Shown: positions 34,249 through 43,273 of the stretch, piece after piece | How the letters are laid out: every line of letters begins with the position of its first letter | Numbering within the stretch: position 1 is the first letter of the stretch | Source: Deinococcales bacterium | GTDB lineage: Bacteria > Deinococcota > Deinococci > Deinococcales > JAAFIG01 | DNA: 64,000 nucleotides | Assembly: GCA_013298595.1 (NCBI GenBank) | Contig: JAAFIG010000005.1 | Span: 62,001-126,000, forward strand | Direction: 5' to 3' | Notes under the pieces: generated by a model | Seen by the model: the letters and a program-made list of their open reading frames with translations, nothing else | Database searches by the model: none | Told to the model about the DNA's origin: nothing | Program-made: the position numbers and the translations under genes

Positions 34249-35715
34249 ATGCGATTAGCATTGTTCAATCGTTATACATTAGGTTTAAGTTTACTTGCGT
34301 TAACCATATTGAATGCTTGTAACTCATCACAGGTTGGCGATATCGCTATGACTGATACACCAGCTAAACGCCTTGTATCAAACATTGCAAATCCAAATAA
34401 TTTGCTAGCAGCCACTTGGTCATTTGGTAACTGGAGTGCTCGAGTTGCCAATACCAGAAGTGTGCCCACGTCAGAAGATAGTGATGGCTTCTTGGATAGT
34501 CTTACTGCATCAACATATGGTTGGACGGGAACTCAATTCACAGTTGGTGTTGGCGATGTGGTTAACTCGAGTGTTTATATGGCAGTACCAGTTGGTTCAC
34601 CTTCAATTACAGTACGAGTGGCTATTCAGAATACCAGTGGCACAGAATTTGCAGGAGCTGGAGTCGGTGGATTGAATGGTCAACTTTTTACAATTACCAG
34701 TACACCACAAAGATACGCACCACCAGCCTGGACTTCGACAGCGACTGGAACGGTACAACTCGCAATTACAGGAGTCAATCCAGGAAAAACGATCCAACTT
34801 GGCGGTGTACGAGTTTTTGGGAGTGCAACATTTAGCCAAGAAGTGCTTTTCTTTGATTTTAATACTCGTCAGTACCGAGTCAATGCTGGCGCTAATCAAA
34901 ACTTACCCAGTGATGAACCGTTGGTTCCCACTTCAGTTGGAGCGAATTCAGGTGGACGGGCTTGGGGTCCACTGTACATTCAAGGCACAAATGCCATTGA
35001 AAGTGCCAAGATTATTACTGCACCTTGGAATTCAAGTGTTAAAGCATTGCGTGCTCGAGTCCAAGGAGGCTCTAATTGGAATGGTACAAATTATCCGCGT
35101 ACTGATGTGATTTTTGAAGGTAATGTACTTACAGTAAAAAATGCTTCTTATTTGCAACGTGGGGTTGAATATAGACTTGAAACAACTTGGTATTTTCAAG
35201 GAAAAGTGAACCTACCCAATGAAGCCACTATTGGTTGGCAACTTCATCAAGGATTAGCTTGTGGAGTTAATCCGATTGGTACGGTGTTTCAAGGCACAAC
35301 CATTCAATATCGCAGAGTACCAAGTCCATTTCCAACTGTGGTCAACAATTGTAATAATGTACCCACTTACACAAATACGCAATGGGGTAACTGGGGGGCA
35401 CTTGAGTGGCGTAAACCATTTATTAACGCAATTGCAGCTAATACTTTGTATACAGTACGATTTGAATTTAAATTAGGCGGTTCAGGAACTGGTTACTTGA
35501 AAATGTTTTTGAACAATGCACAATTACCAGATAGTTACGTTGGTGACGTTGGCTATTACCTCGATACGCCCGCAGGTTTTGATGATACTCACATCTTAAA
35601 AATGCTAACCAATTACCATTTTGGTAATGCTAACGCTGGGAGTACCACGTTGAATAATGGTGAACAACTGGATTTATGGGTCGGACCAACTTGGACTTTG
35701 TCAAGGAAACCGTAG
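34249..35715 (+). CDS. Lipoprotein, probable carbohydrate-binding / polysaccharide-lyase-like
   Basis: 488 residues from ATG 34249, which has AAAGGA 6 nt upstream. The lipobox is LNAC. Residues about 40-190 look like a carbohydrate-binding beta-sandwich (WSFGNWSARVANT and FTVGVGDVV). The C-terminal half resembles concanavalin-like polysaccharide lyases: RGVEYRLETTWYF, then TVRFEFKLGGSGTGYLKMFLNN and a late GYYLD. Secreted glycan binding or cleavage is likely, but catalytic residues cannot be assigned. Codon and CTCGAG content differ from neighbours (only three sites). Confidence 0.6.
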   Translation: MRLALFNRYTLGLSLLALTILNACNSSQVGDIAMTDTPAKRLVSNIANPNNLLAATWSFGNWSARVANTRSVPTSEDSDGFLDSLTASTYGWTGTQFTVGVGDVVNSSVYMAVPVGSPSITVRVAIQNTSGTEFAGAGVGGLNGQLFTITSTPQRYAPPAWTSTATGTVQLAITGVNPGKTIQLGGVRVFGSATFSQEVLFFDFNTRQYRVNAGANQNLPSDEPLVPTSVGANSGGRAWGPLYIQGTNAIESAKIITAPWNSSVKALRARVQGGSNWNGTNYPRTDVIFEGNVLTVKNASYLQRGVEYRLETTWYFQGKVNLPNEATIGWQLHQGLACGVNPIGTVFQGTTIQYRRVPSPFPTVVNNCNNVPTYTNTQWGNWGALEWRKPFINAIAANTLYTVRFEFKLGGSGTGYLKMFLNNAQLPDSYVGDVGYYLDTPAGFDDTHILKMLTNYHFGNANAGSTTLNNGEQLDLWVGPTWTLSRKP

Positions 35716-35784
35716 CAAAGTTCGTTGCTCAATGATGATTTTGATGTTGAAGTGTCTAATATCATACTAAAGTGCTTGAAAAAC

Positions 35785-35855
35785 ATCGTTTCGGACTTTG
35801 TTAAGTCTAATTTTGCCCGCTTTTGGTCAAATAGAGCATACAAAGCCGAAACGAT
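35785..35855. repeat. 71-bp palindromic element with 15/16-bp arms
   Basis: ATCGTTTCGGACTTTG (35785-35800) is mirrored by CAAAGCCGAAACGAT (35841-35855), with a single bulged base and a 40-nt centre. No T-run follows it on either strand. It may be a small non-autonomous element, a structured RNA or an operator. Confidence 0.6.
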
Positions 35856-36001
35856 ATAACTGTTTTTATAACAGCTTAGTTATGTGTTTATTGCACCTCA
35901 TTGTTTTACAATATGGTCAACCCCATTATAAGTATAAGAATCACATAGTAGAAGTCAATATTTGTGAACTCGAGCTAAGCAATGTTGAAGCTAGAAGCTG
36001 T

Positions 36002-36007
36002 TAAACT
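36002..36007 (+). promoter_or_regulatory. -10 box (TAAACT) for leaderless fabD
   Basis: It ends 7 nt before ATG 36015, with no ribosome site. Confidence 0.5.
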
Positions 36008-36014
36008 AATCAAC

Positions 36015-36932
36015 ATGAAAATAGCTGCTTTATTCCCCGGTCAAGGTTCGCAAACAGTTGGCATGACCAAGGATTTTTTTGAGCATAACGATAGCGCTCG
36101 AGCCTTATTAGAACGGGCTTTTCAGGTCTTACCTGGTCTCGAGACACTAATCTTTGAAGGTCCCGAAGAAGCCCTGAAACTCACCGAGAACGCCCAACCC
36201 GCTTTGGTGGCTGCGAGTATGGCTTGTTATCGTGCTTGGCGAGCAGCTACTGGTTTAACGCCTGATTTTGCAGCGGGTCATAGCCTTGGTGAGTTCAGTG
36301 CTTTGGTGGCTGCCAGAGCACTAGAATTTGATGATGCCTTGCGTTTGGTTCGTGCTCGAGGGCGCTATATGCAAGCAGCTGTACCTGTTGGTGAGGGTGC
36401 AATGGCAGCCGTGATGAAGGTTGGTTTGGATGTGATTCAAGAGGCTTTGCTTGGTCTCGAGGGAGCAGAAATTGCTAATCTCAATACGCCAGAGCAAACC
36501 GTGATTTCTGGTTCTGTGGCAGGTATTGCTGCTGCTTCAGAAGCTTTAAAAGCCAAAGGTGCAAGACTGATCCCACTTCAGGTCTCTGCGCCATTTCATA
36601 GCAGTTTAATGCAGCCCGCTCGAGAACGTCTTGAAAAGGATTTAGCCATTACCGAATTCCACGATTTTTACTTTCCAGTGGTAGCTAATGTGACTGCCCA
36701 AGCCAATACCAACTCAAGTGTGTTACCTGATTTATTATCAAAACAAGTCACAGGCAGTGTGCGTTGGGTGGAAAGTGTACAAAAACTGCATAGCCTTGGC
36801 GCTGAAGAATTTATTGAATTTGGTCCTGGTACGGTTTTAACGGGTATGATTAAACGCATTTTACCCGAAGCCAAAACCTTTAATATCTCGAGTCCAGAAA
36901 GCTTGGATGCGTATCTCAAAACGAGAATCTGA
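36015..36932 (+). CDS. fabD: Malonyl-CoA:ACP transacylase
   Basis: 305 residues from ATG 36015. It has FPGQGSQ, the nucleophile Ser in GHSLGEFSA, the Arg motif and the His in FHSSLM. It loads malonyl onto ACP for fatty acid synthesis. The in-frame ATG 33 nt upstream is less likely because TAAACT sits between them. No other fab gene adjoins it; fabG is at 17609-18349. Confidence 0.94.
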   Translation: MKIAALFPGQGSQTVGMTKDFFEHNDSARALLERAFQVLPGLETLIFEGPEEALKLTENAQPALVAASMACYRAWRAATGLTPDFAAGHSLGEFSALVAARALEFDDALRLVRARGRYMQAAVPVGEGAMAAVMKVGLDVIQEALLGLEGAEIANLNTPEQTVISGSVAGIAAASEALKAKGARLIPLQVSAPFHSSLMQPARERLEKDLAITEFHDFYFPVVANVTAQANTNSSVLPDLLSKQVTGSVRWVESVQKLHSLGAEEFIEFGPGTVLTGMIKRILPEAKTFNISSPESLDAYLKTRI

Positions 36933-37396
36933 TGAATTCATATAGGTTGGCAATACCCCTTTTTTTATTGGTGAGTTGTATTGATGTGCCAAAACCAATT
37001 TTATTCGCTTCGGATGAACGAATTTTACGTGGAACTTGGCAAAGTTTTGTTGGTGTGTTTGGAGCACAAGAAGATATTCGGCTCGAGTTAACTGCTACCT
37101 ATCTTGATTCGGCGCAGTATAGTCTGTCTGGTACGATTCAATTGGCAGCAAACCCAGTGGTTGCTATTGTTGGAGTGGTAGAAGGCAAAGATACTCACAG
37201 TTATATTGCACCACAAATTCCAGCGCCTCGAGCTTCGATAGCGGTACTAAAATACACTTTGACTAGTACTGAACGTATTCTAAGTTGTGAAGCTCCTCGA
37301 GTTTTACAAGCCAATAGTAAACCCATTATCAGCTGTCAGAATAACGTGGGCGAGGCTGCCTCGAGTCGAAAATTTTCAAGTTTACAAAAGCAATAA
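36932..37396 (+). CDS. Small lipoprotein, unknown
   Basis: 154 residues. A lipoprotein signal with lipobox LVSC (near residue 16) is followed by a beta-rich body (LRGTWQSFVGVF, IRLELTATYLD) with one Cys pair later (SCEAPR, SCQNN). The start overlaps the fabD stop as TGATG, so it is translationally coupled, yet no link to fatty acid synthesis is evident. I do not recognise the family; the opening resembles the gene at 3790-4119. Confidence 0.65.
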   Translation: MNSYRLAIPLFLLVSCIDVPKPILFASDERILRGTWQSFVGVFGAQEDIRLELTATYLDSAQYSLSGTIQLAANPVVAIVGVVEGKDTHSYIAPQIPAPRASIAVLKYTLTSTERILSCEAPRVLQANSKPIISCQNNVGEAASSRKFSSLQKQ

Positions 37397-37502
37397 AGTG
37401 CAGAATAAAAAAAGTATTCAAGAATTGCGTTGCTCAAAACGTATTGCAAGCCGTTACTTCACTCGCTTCTGATCCTAGCAAGGTTAATGCGTATTTGCGA
37501 AT

Positions 37503-38387
37503 TTAGTTTTTTTGTTTTTGCCAGTAACGCACTAAACCATTGGCTGCTATTTCATACGGTGTTGAAAGTGCGTATTTTTGCTCGAGGTCTTTACTTGATA
37601 TGGTCTTAGCAGCAGCTTGTTTGATGGCTTCGGCAATTTCTGTTTTGCCACCACCTGCTGCAATAATAGTTTGTGACAAGGTTTTTAAGTGCTGTAAATT
37701 TTGCTTGAGTTGGGTTAAATGTAAAGTGACATCGTTATGAGCACCAAAATGCGTTGGGTATAAACACGTTGGCTCGAGGGCACGCAGTTTTTCGAGGCTT
37801 TGTTGCCAAGCAGCAAAATCAATATCGGGTGGTGGGGTCGGAGCAACCACATGGCTTGAGCCTTGTAAGCGAACCCCACCCACATCACCACAAAAAACAT
37901 CGTGCCCAATGGCATAAGCCAGATGATGAATGGCATGACCTGGGGTGTAAACCGCTTGTATCTCGAGAGCACCAACTTGCAATGTTTCAGACCCCTCGAG
38001 CACAACGATTTGTTGTTCTGGTACAGCTTCAAAAGCCCCCCAGAGCGAATCCATCATTGCACCATAAATTCTGGTAGCACTCTCGAGTAGCCGTTCTGGG
38101 CGTTGTAAATGCGGTGCGCCATTGCTATGAACATAAACTTGTAGCCCAAGTTCTTTGGCTAATGTGCCGGCTGCTCCTGCATGATCTAAGTGAATATGGG
38201 TCAGCAGTAAGTGCTTGACATCGCGGATATTATAGCCAAGGTTGGTAACACCAGTTTTAAGGGCAGCTAATGTACTCGAGGGTCCGCAATCAACTATAAT
38301 ATGCCCCGCACTGGACGGAATAAAGTACGCTGCAACCACACCTGTTGCTCCCATTAACATCAGGTCTATGGTGTGAATGGTGTTCAT
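37503..38387 (-). CDS. MBL-fold metallohydrolase
   Basis: 294 residues. The zinc motif THIHLDHAG is near residue 65, with the second His in TPGHAIHH and a metal Asp in FCGDVGG; a late His is in YPTHFGAHND. It resembles hydroxyacylglutathione hydrolase or quorum-lactonase relatives; the substrate is open. Its start overlaps the upstream FAH-family stop as ATGA, giving a two-gene operon for small-molecule hydrolysis. Confidence 0.85.
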   Translation of the reverse strand: MNTIHTIDLMLMGATGVVAAYFIPSSAGHIIVDCGPSSTLAALKTGVTNLGYNIRDVKHLLLTHIHLDHAGAAGTLAKELGLQVYVHSNGAPHLQRPERLLESATRIYGAMMDSLWGAFEAVPEQQIVVLEGSETLQVGALEIQAVYTPGHAIHHLAYAIGHDVFCGDVGGVRLQGSSHVVAPTPPPDIDFAAWQQSLEKLRALEPTCLYPTHFGAHNDVTLHLTQLKQNLQHLKTLSQTIIAAGGGKTEIAEAIKQAAAKTISSKDLEQKYALSTPYEIAANGLVRYWQKQKN

Positions 38388-39136
38388 GCTTTATCGCCAA
38401 TTCGGGTTTCTAGTGTGCCAACACCTGCCACCGTCACTTCGATATGGTCATTTGGTTGTAAGGCACCAACACCATCTGGTGTGCCTGTGATAATCACATC
38501 GCCTGCTTCGAGAGTCATAAATTGTGAAACATAAGAAATGACAAAAGGCACGTTGTAAATCATGTTGGAGGTGCTGCTATCTTGGCGAATTTCACCATTA
38601 ATTCGGGTGGAAACTCGAGACGTGCTAGGGTCTAAATTGGTTTCTAAGTGCGGTCCAAATGGCAGGAAATCATCGGCGCTTTTGGCTCTGAACCATTGTA
38701 AATCGGCGCGTTGTTTATCTCGAGCAGTTAAATCTATAGCACAAGTGTAGCCAAGTACATGGGATAAAGCTTGTTCTGGACTAATTTTGCGTGCTTGGGT
38801 TTTGATCACTAAACCGAGTTCACCTTCAAAATGCAGGTTTTCTGTCCAAGCAGGGTAGGCAACAGTTGCCCCATGATGCGTTAAGGTATTTGCTCCTTTT
38901 AAGAATAAACCAGGTTCAACAGGAACTTCGCCGCCCATTTCGGCAGCATGAGCTGCATAGTTTTTACCGACACAAATAATTTTTGATGGCGCGGCTGGAA
39001 CGAGCATTTGTACTTCGCTACTCGAGAAAACCTGCCCTGTTGGTTCAAGGTCCGGCAGTCTAATGGCTTGGATATTTGCACCCTCGAGAATACCCCAGTG
39101 GACTTGGGTGCCGACTGAAAAACGAATCAATTTCAT
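38384..39136 (-). CDS. Fumarylacetoacetate hydrolase family protein
   Basis: 250 residues. It has VGKNYAAHAAEM, the glycine-rich FLKG, the metal-binding EGELG motif and TGTPDGVG, typical of FAHD-type hydrolases or decarboxylases of acylpyruvates. It is smaller than true fumarylacetoacetases. Substrate is uncertain. TAAACT (39144-39149) ends 7 nt before its ATG, inside the end of cheR, so it has its own promoter. Confidence 0.88.
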   Translation of the reverse strand: MKLIRFSVGTQVHWGILEGANIQAIRLPDLEPTGQVFSSSEVQMLVPAAPSKIICVGKNYAAHAAEMGGEVPVEPGLFLKGANTLTHHGATVAYPAWTENLHFEGELGLVIKTQARKISPEQALSHVLGYTCAIDLTARDKQRADLQWFRAKSADDFLPFGPHLETNLDPSTSRVSTRINGEIRQDSSTSNMIYNVPFVISYVSQFMTLEAGDVIITGTPDGVGALQPNDHIEVTVAGVGTLETRIGDKA

Positions 39137-39143
39137 GCCATAC

Positions 39144-39149
39144 AGTTTA
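39144..39149 (-). promoter_or_regulatory. -10 box (TAAACT) for leaderless FAH-family gene
   Basis: It overlaps the last codons of cheR (stop at 39147) and ends 7 nt before ATG 39136. Confidence 0.5.
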
Positions 39150-40433
39150 CTTTAATTGCCCTGTTAATGCTTGAATGGCTCGGTTTAAATCTTGCACAGT
39201 TGTCTCGAGTGATAACATTGCATCATCGGGTAAAGAAGCAATTAAACGTCGGGCTTGTCGCAAGGCAGTTTGAGCACGTTTTTTATCATTAGCAGCAATA
39301 CTGGCTTTTGCCAGTGCAAATTGTGTTACGGCGTCGTTTGGGTCAAGGTAGACAGCTCGGCGTAATATGGCAAGTGCTGCAATCGCATCATTTTGCTCGA
39401 GCAGCGTTAAACCTTCTAAAGTGAGAGTATTTTGACTACTAATGATTGGTATAGGTGCAGGCATTTCGACGGTGGCATTACGTGGTACAAATTCAACGGT
39501 GGCATTACGTGGCACAAATTCAACGGTGGCATTACGTGGCACAAACTCGAGAGTGGGCGTGCGAGTTGTTAATTCTGGATTGGTTTTGTGCTCAAGGTTT
39601 TTAGGCACCATTGGTTTTTTTGCTCTGGTTACCCGTTGCCACAAAATTGCGCCTTCTTCAAAGACAGCTTGTAACTGGCTGCGCTCGAGGGTTTGCTCAG
39701 TTGGTGGTGGGTCAGAAGGTCCGAGGATAAGCCAACCATCTTCAGCTAAATGAATGGCTAAGTGGCAATACACTTCTTGGGCGCGTTGGTTTGAAAAATA
39801 AATTGTCACATTACGACACAAAATCAGATCTAAATTTTTAGGAACATCCCAAGATTCTGCTATCAAATTAAGCAAAGCAAAATGTGCCCGATGCCGTACA
39901 GTATCAGCTACTCGCCATGTATTTGCCACTTGTAAAAACCATTTATTACGCCATTCGGGTGGTGTATCTCGAAACGACCACTGCCCATAGACAGCTTGTT
40001 CGGCACGTTCTAAAACCACCGCATTCAAATCTGTACCAAGCACCTCGAGTTGCCAATCAGGAGCAGCCTCAAGTGCCAGAATAATCAGGGTATAAACTTC
40101 TTCGCCACTGCTGCACCCAGCTGACCAGAACCGCCAACGGCGTTGCATTTTTTTTTGTACCAGTAAATCGGGTAGCACTTTAGCCCGCAATGCCTGAATT
40201 TGTGGTTGAATTCGATGAAAATGTGTTTCGGGAATGGTAAACATTGCCGAGAAACGCTGCAATGCCACCAAATCGGACTCGAGCCAACTGACTGTATCAG
40301 CAAGTTCTTCGTTGCGTTGCATCGCCAGTTGTAACAAAGCAGCCCGACACTGAGTCATTTGATTGGTTTTTAAACGCAAACCTGTGGCACGCTCAATGCT
40401 GCTTAGTAAGCGCTGCTCGAGGTCTGGTTGCAT
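39147..40433 (-). CDS. cheR: CheR-type protein glutamate methyltransferase with TPR tail
   Basis: 428 residues. The N-terminal helical CheR domain is followed by the SAM-binding core (FWSAGCSSGEEVYTLI) and ILCRNVTIYF. After about residue 265 a linker carries a 9-residue unit EFVPRNATV repeated three times (27-bp repeats at 39469-39549), and TPR-like helices end the protein. It methylates chemoreceptors. No receptor or cheA is in the window. It begins 5 nt after the cheW stop. Confidence 0.9.
   Translation of the reverse strand: MQPDLEQRLLSSIERATGLRLKTNQMTQCRAALLQLAMQRNEELADTVSWLESDLVALQRFSAMFTIPETHFHRIQPQIQALRAKVLPDLLVQKKMQRRWRFWSAGCSSGEEVYTLIILALEAAPDWQLEVLGTDLNAVVLERAEQAVYGQWSFRDTPPEWRNKWFLQVANTWRVADTVRHRAHFALLNLIAESWDVPKNLDLILCRNVTIYFSNQRAQEVYCHLAIHLAEDGWLILGPSDPPPTEQTLERSQLQAVFEEGAILWQRVTRAKKPMVPKNLEHKTNPELTTRTPTLEFVPRNATVEFVPRNATVEFVPRNATVEMPAPIPIISSQNTLTLEGLTLLEQNDAIAALAILRRAVYLDPNDAVTQFALAKASIAANDKKRAQTALRQARRLIASLPDDAMLSLETTVQDLNRAIQALTGQLK
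39469..39549. repeat. Three tandem 27-bp repeats inside cheR
   Basis: Three near-identical 27-bp units encode three copies of EFVPRNATV in the linker between the methyltransferase and TPR regions. Copy number may vary between strains. Confidence 0.85.
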
Positions 40434-40438
40434 CTTAT

Positions 40439-40858
40439 TTATGCCGCCTGACTGATGAGATCGCCCGGATCAAGTACCGCAACATCAATCAGTGGCAAGG
40501 TTTCGTCGGCAAAGCGTACCAAATGCTTGACAAAAGCATCTGCGCTGGTAGCAACAGCTTCGATCTGAGCAGGATCAATCTCGAGTGAAGTTTCTACAGC
40601 ATCTACCCAAAGTAAAAAACGCCGTGGTGAATTTAATTCAATCAAATGATGCTCGAGGGCTAAGGTGCCAACGGGTTGAGCAAAAAAAATGCGAGGATCA
40701 ACCACCACAAGGTTTTCGCCAGCCACATTCAGCACACCCATTGCACCCCGAGGTAAACCACTTAATGGCAACCAAGTGGCTGCATTAAAAATTCGATTCA
40801 CAACCTCTGCCGAGACAACAAAACGGGTGTTCTGAGCACGACAAACCAAAGCAAGCAT
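40439..40858 (-). CDS. cheW: CheW-like scaffold protein
   Basis: 139 residues from ATG 40858, a typical CheW length. It shows the CheW strands RFVVSAEVVNRIF, GVLNVAGENLVVVDPRIFF and RFLLWVDAVE. It would couple a receptor to CheA. A perfect TATAAT (40865-40870) ends 6 nt before the ATG, so the longer in-frame start upstream is rejected. It forms an operon with cheR. Confidence 0.85.
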   Translation of the reverse strand: MLALVCRAQNTRFVVSAEVVNRIFNAATWLPLSGLPRGAMGVLNVAGENLVVVDPRIFFAQPVGTLALEHHLIELNSPRRFLLWVDAVETSLEIDPAQIEAVATSADAFVKHLVRFADETLPLIDVAVLDPGDLISQAA

Positions 40859-40864
40859 GGTTGT

Positions 40865-40892
40865 ATTATACCGCCCAATTGCACGGTAGAAT
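40865..40892. promoter_or_regulatory. Divergent leaderless promoters of cheW and the beta-lactamase-fold gene
   Basis: TATAAT on the minus strand (40865-40870) ends 6 nt before ATG 40858. TAGAAT on the plus strand (40887-40892) ends 5 nt before ATG 40898. The starts are only 39 nt apart. Confidence 0.6.
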
Positions 40893-40897
40893 AGGTC

Positions 40898-41704
40898 ATG
40901 GCATTCCAAAAGCAACTCGAGCAACAACTACAAACTTTCTCTGGCACAATTGGTATTGCTGCCCGCCGACTCGAGGATGGTTTAACCCTAACTCATAATG
41001 CAGAGCAGATTTTCCCCGCTGCCAGTGTGATTAAACTGCATCTACTGATGGCTGCATTGCAACAAGTTGAAACTGGCAAACTCGAGTTAAGTACTTTGTA
41101 TCCCATGCCTCAAACAGAAATTGTGGCAGGAAGTGGTATTTTGCAACATCTCACTGCTGGTTTAGAACTGAGTTTGCGTGATTATTTAACCTTAATGATG
41201 ATTGTTTCTGATAACACGGCTACCAACATGATCATAGATATGCTTGGTGGGCGTGAAAAAATTAATAATCAACTCGAGACTTGGAATTTGGGTACAACTC
41301 GGGTTGTTGGTAAGTTAATGCTGCCAGTCGAACGCAAAAACCCTGACCAATTAGCAGGCAAACTAGCCGAAATTAAACCAAACGAAGTGATTGATCTGCT
41401 CGAGGCATTACACACAGAACGTTTATTAAATCCAGACTTAACCAGTCTTGCCATCGATATTCTCAAACGTCAACAGTACACCGAAATTCTGGCACGATAC
41501 TTACCAGATCAAACCGTTGTTGCCAGCAAAAGCGGACAGATTATGGGCGTTCGTAACGATGTTGGCATTGTCTACGCCAACAAAACATATGTGGTTGCCT
41601 TGTGTAGCAAAGGCTGTACCGATCCGCGTTACCACTTGGATAACGAAGCAGTGCTGATGCTTGGTCGAGTTTCAAAACTGATTTTTGATCATATGCAGCA
41701 GTAA
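40898..41704 (+). CDS. Serine hydrolase of class A beta-lactamase fold, cytoplasmic
   Basis: 268 residues with no signal peptide. Motifs are SxxK (AASVIK), SDN (VSDNTATN) and KSG (SKSGQ). Such proteins are close to class A beta-lactamases but may act on other amides or esters. The lack of a signal makes a role against extracellular beta-lactams doubtful. A second hydrolase of this fold is at 25466-26782, with a lipobox. A terminator follows on the minus strand. Confidence 0.82.
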   Translation: MAFQKQLEQQLQTFSGTIGIAARRLEDGLTLTHNAEQIFPAASVIKLHLLMAALQQVETGKLELSTLYPMPQTEIVAGSGILQHLTAGLELSLRDYLTLMMIVSDNTATNMIIDMLGGREKINNQLETWNLGTTRVVGKLMLPVERKNPDQLAGKLAEIKPNEVIDLLEALHTERLLNPDLTSLAIDILKRQQYTEILARYLPDQTVVASKSGQIMGVRNDVGIVYANKTYVVALCSKGCTDPRYHLDNEAVLMLGRVSKLIFDHMQQ

Positions 41705-41708
41705 AAAA

Positions 41709-41735
41709 GGTCAATGCGTAGGAGTCGCATTGACC
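41709..41735 (-). terminator. Terminator of the HtrA gene
   Basis: GGTCAATGCG (41709-41718) pairs with CGCATTGACC (41726-41735), and the minus strand continues into six T residues. It also closes the plus-strand gene from the other side. Confidence 0.92.
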
Positions 41736-41782
41736 AGTGAGGGGAAGAAGGCTCGAGAGGGATATACTCGAGCAGAAGAAAG

Positions 41783-43072
41783 TTATTTAATGATTTCAGG
41801 TTTGATTCTAATCTCGAGTTCTTTACCACGACGTACAACAGTCAGTGTTAATTCATCGCCTGCTTTGCTGTTAAAAACAGTGCGTTGTAAATCGGCAGCA
41901 CTGTTCACTTCGATACCATTGATTTTGGTGATCACATCACCATTGAAGCTTTCTGAACTGGTAGCAGCACGTAAACCTGCTTTTGCCGCTGGGCTATTGG
42001 CTTCGACTTTACTGAGCATCACACCATTTTTAGGTAGGTCATACTGGCTGCGAATATCACTCGGAACTTGCGCCATACCGTAACTAAAAGTACCAACTCC
42101 TAAACGTGGACGGCTCGAGGCAAGACTGGTGCTGTCAATGTTTTTACCTGCTTTAAGTTCAGGTAAGAGGCTTTGTACTAAGTTACTGGGTACAGCAAAA
42201 GCAATACCAGCAAATTGCCCAGTGCCTGACATACTGGTGCCTGGTGATAAAATAGCTGTGTTAATACCAATCACTTCGCCTGACGAATTTAGTAAAGGTC
42301 CGCCAGAATTACCAGGATTAACCGCAGCATCGGTTTGAATCACATTACTCGCTAGGTTTTCTTTGCCTTCAAAGGTTCGCCCTGTTGCCGAAACAATACC
42401 TTCTGTAACACTAAACTCGAGTCCGAATGGGTTGCCCATCGCAATGGCTTTTTGCCCCACTTTTAAGGTATCAGAATTACCAAAAGGGATTGGGATAAAT
42501 TTTTTATTGGGTGCATCCACTTGAATTAAAGCCACATCATAAGCACTGCTGCGACCAATGACTTTGGCTTTATAGCTTTTTGAATCATTATGAAACTTGA
42601 CCATTAAATCGCCAACAGTATCGGAATCGAGTGTGACGACATGGTTATTGGTGAGCATCAAACCAGTTTCGTCAATCACAAAACCACTTCCCGAACCACC
42701 CGCTTGACTGCCCTGTTGTTGCTGTTGTTGGCATTGCCAGTATAAAAACGGGTCGCTAGGATCGCATTGTGTTTGTGCCACAGCTTTTTCGCTGACTTGA
42801 ATATAGCCAATACTCGAGTCGTAAGATTGCACTACTTCGATGGTGTTGCGTTCATTCTCGAGTTTGGCTCTGCCGTAATCAAAACTGCCACTTGAACGTG
42901 GAGCGGTGGTACTTGGGGTTGGGTTATTTGGACTAGAGGGTTGTTGTGTTGTGTTGGTAGATGGCGACCAAAGCTGGGCTGAACTGATTGGTGGATTAAG
43001 GCTTTGGTACAATAAACCCGCTGCAACTAAGGCAACAAAAACAAAAGTTAAAGCAAAGAACCTATTTTTCAT
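41783..43072 (-). CDS. htrA: HtrA/DegP-type serine protease with PDZ domain
   Basis: 429 residues. One N-terminal helix anchors it (residues 5-22). A Ser/Pro/Thr linker follows. The trypsin-like triad is His in TNNHVV, Asp in SAYDVALIQV and Ser in GNSGGP. A single PDZ domain fills about 325-425. It is a periplasmic or cell-surface quality-control protease. A strong ribosome site (TAGGAGGT) precedes the ATG. A short poly-Gln run (QQQQQQ) precedes the protease core, unusual but harmless. Confidence 0.93.
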   Translation of the reverse strand: MKNRFFALTFVFVALVAAGLLYQSLNPPISSAQLWSPSTNTTQQPSSPNNPTPSTTAPRSSGSFDYGRAKLENERNTIEVVQSYDSSIGYIQVSEKAVAQTQCDPSDPFLYWQCQQQQQQGSQAGGSGSGFVIDETGLMLTNNHVVTLDSDTVGDLMVKFHNDSKSYKAKVIGRSSAYDVALIQVDAPNKKFIPIPFGNSDTLKVGQKAIAMGNPFGLEFSVTEGIVSATGRTFEGKENLASNVIQTDAAVNPGNSGGPLLNSSGEVIGINTAILSPGTSMSGTGQFAGIAFAVPSNLVQSLLPELKAGKNIDSTSLASSRPRLGVGTFSYGMAQVPSDIRSQYDLPKNGVMLSKVEANSPAAKAGLRAATSSESFNGDVITKINGIEVNSAADLQRTVFNSKAGDELTLTVVRRGKELEIRIKPEIIK

Positions 43073-43273
43073 TGGAAAAACCTCCTACAAATCTGTAAAC
43101 CTGTGTCATTTCTGGGTAGTTTGTCATATTGTACAACTCACCGCGATATCCGCGATTACAAAAACAGCATCACAGGTTGGTATGAACCTGATATGAAGCT
43201 AACAAGAATGAAACCAATTCTACTCTTGGGATGATTAAGTTTCTGATGACCACAAGTTAGCAAATATGTGTGA

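Larger units (their letters stand above)
35716..36014. other. Intergenic region with a long inverted repeat; no gene seen
   Basis: It contains the inverted repeat at 35785-35855 and a smaller hairpin (CTGTT-loop-AACAG) just after it. No convincing reading frame is present. CTCGAG is absent from about 35,060 to 35,967. Confidence 0.5.

Noticed and set aside
35613-36004. Short reading frames around the 71-bp palindrome
   Set aside because: No ribosome sites or start-linked -10 boxes and no protein-like composition.
40898-41704. A true antibiotic-resistance beta-lactamase
   Set aside because: The motifs fit the fold, but no export signal is present and related hydrolases have other substrates.
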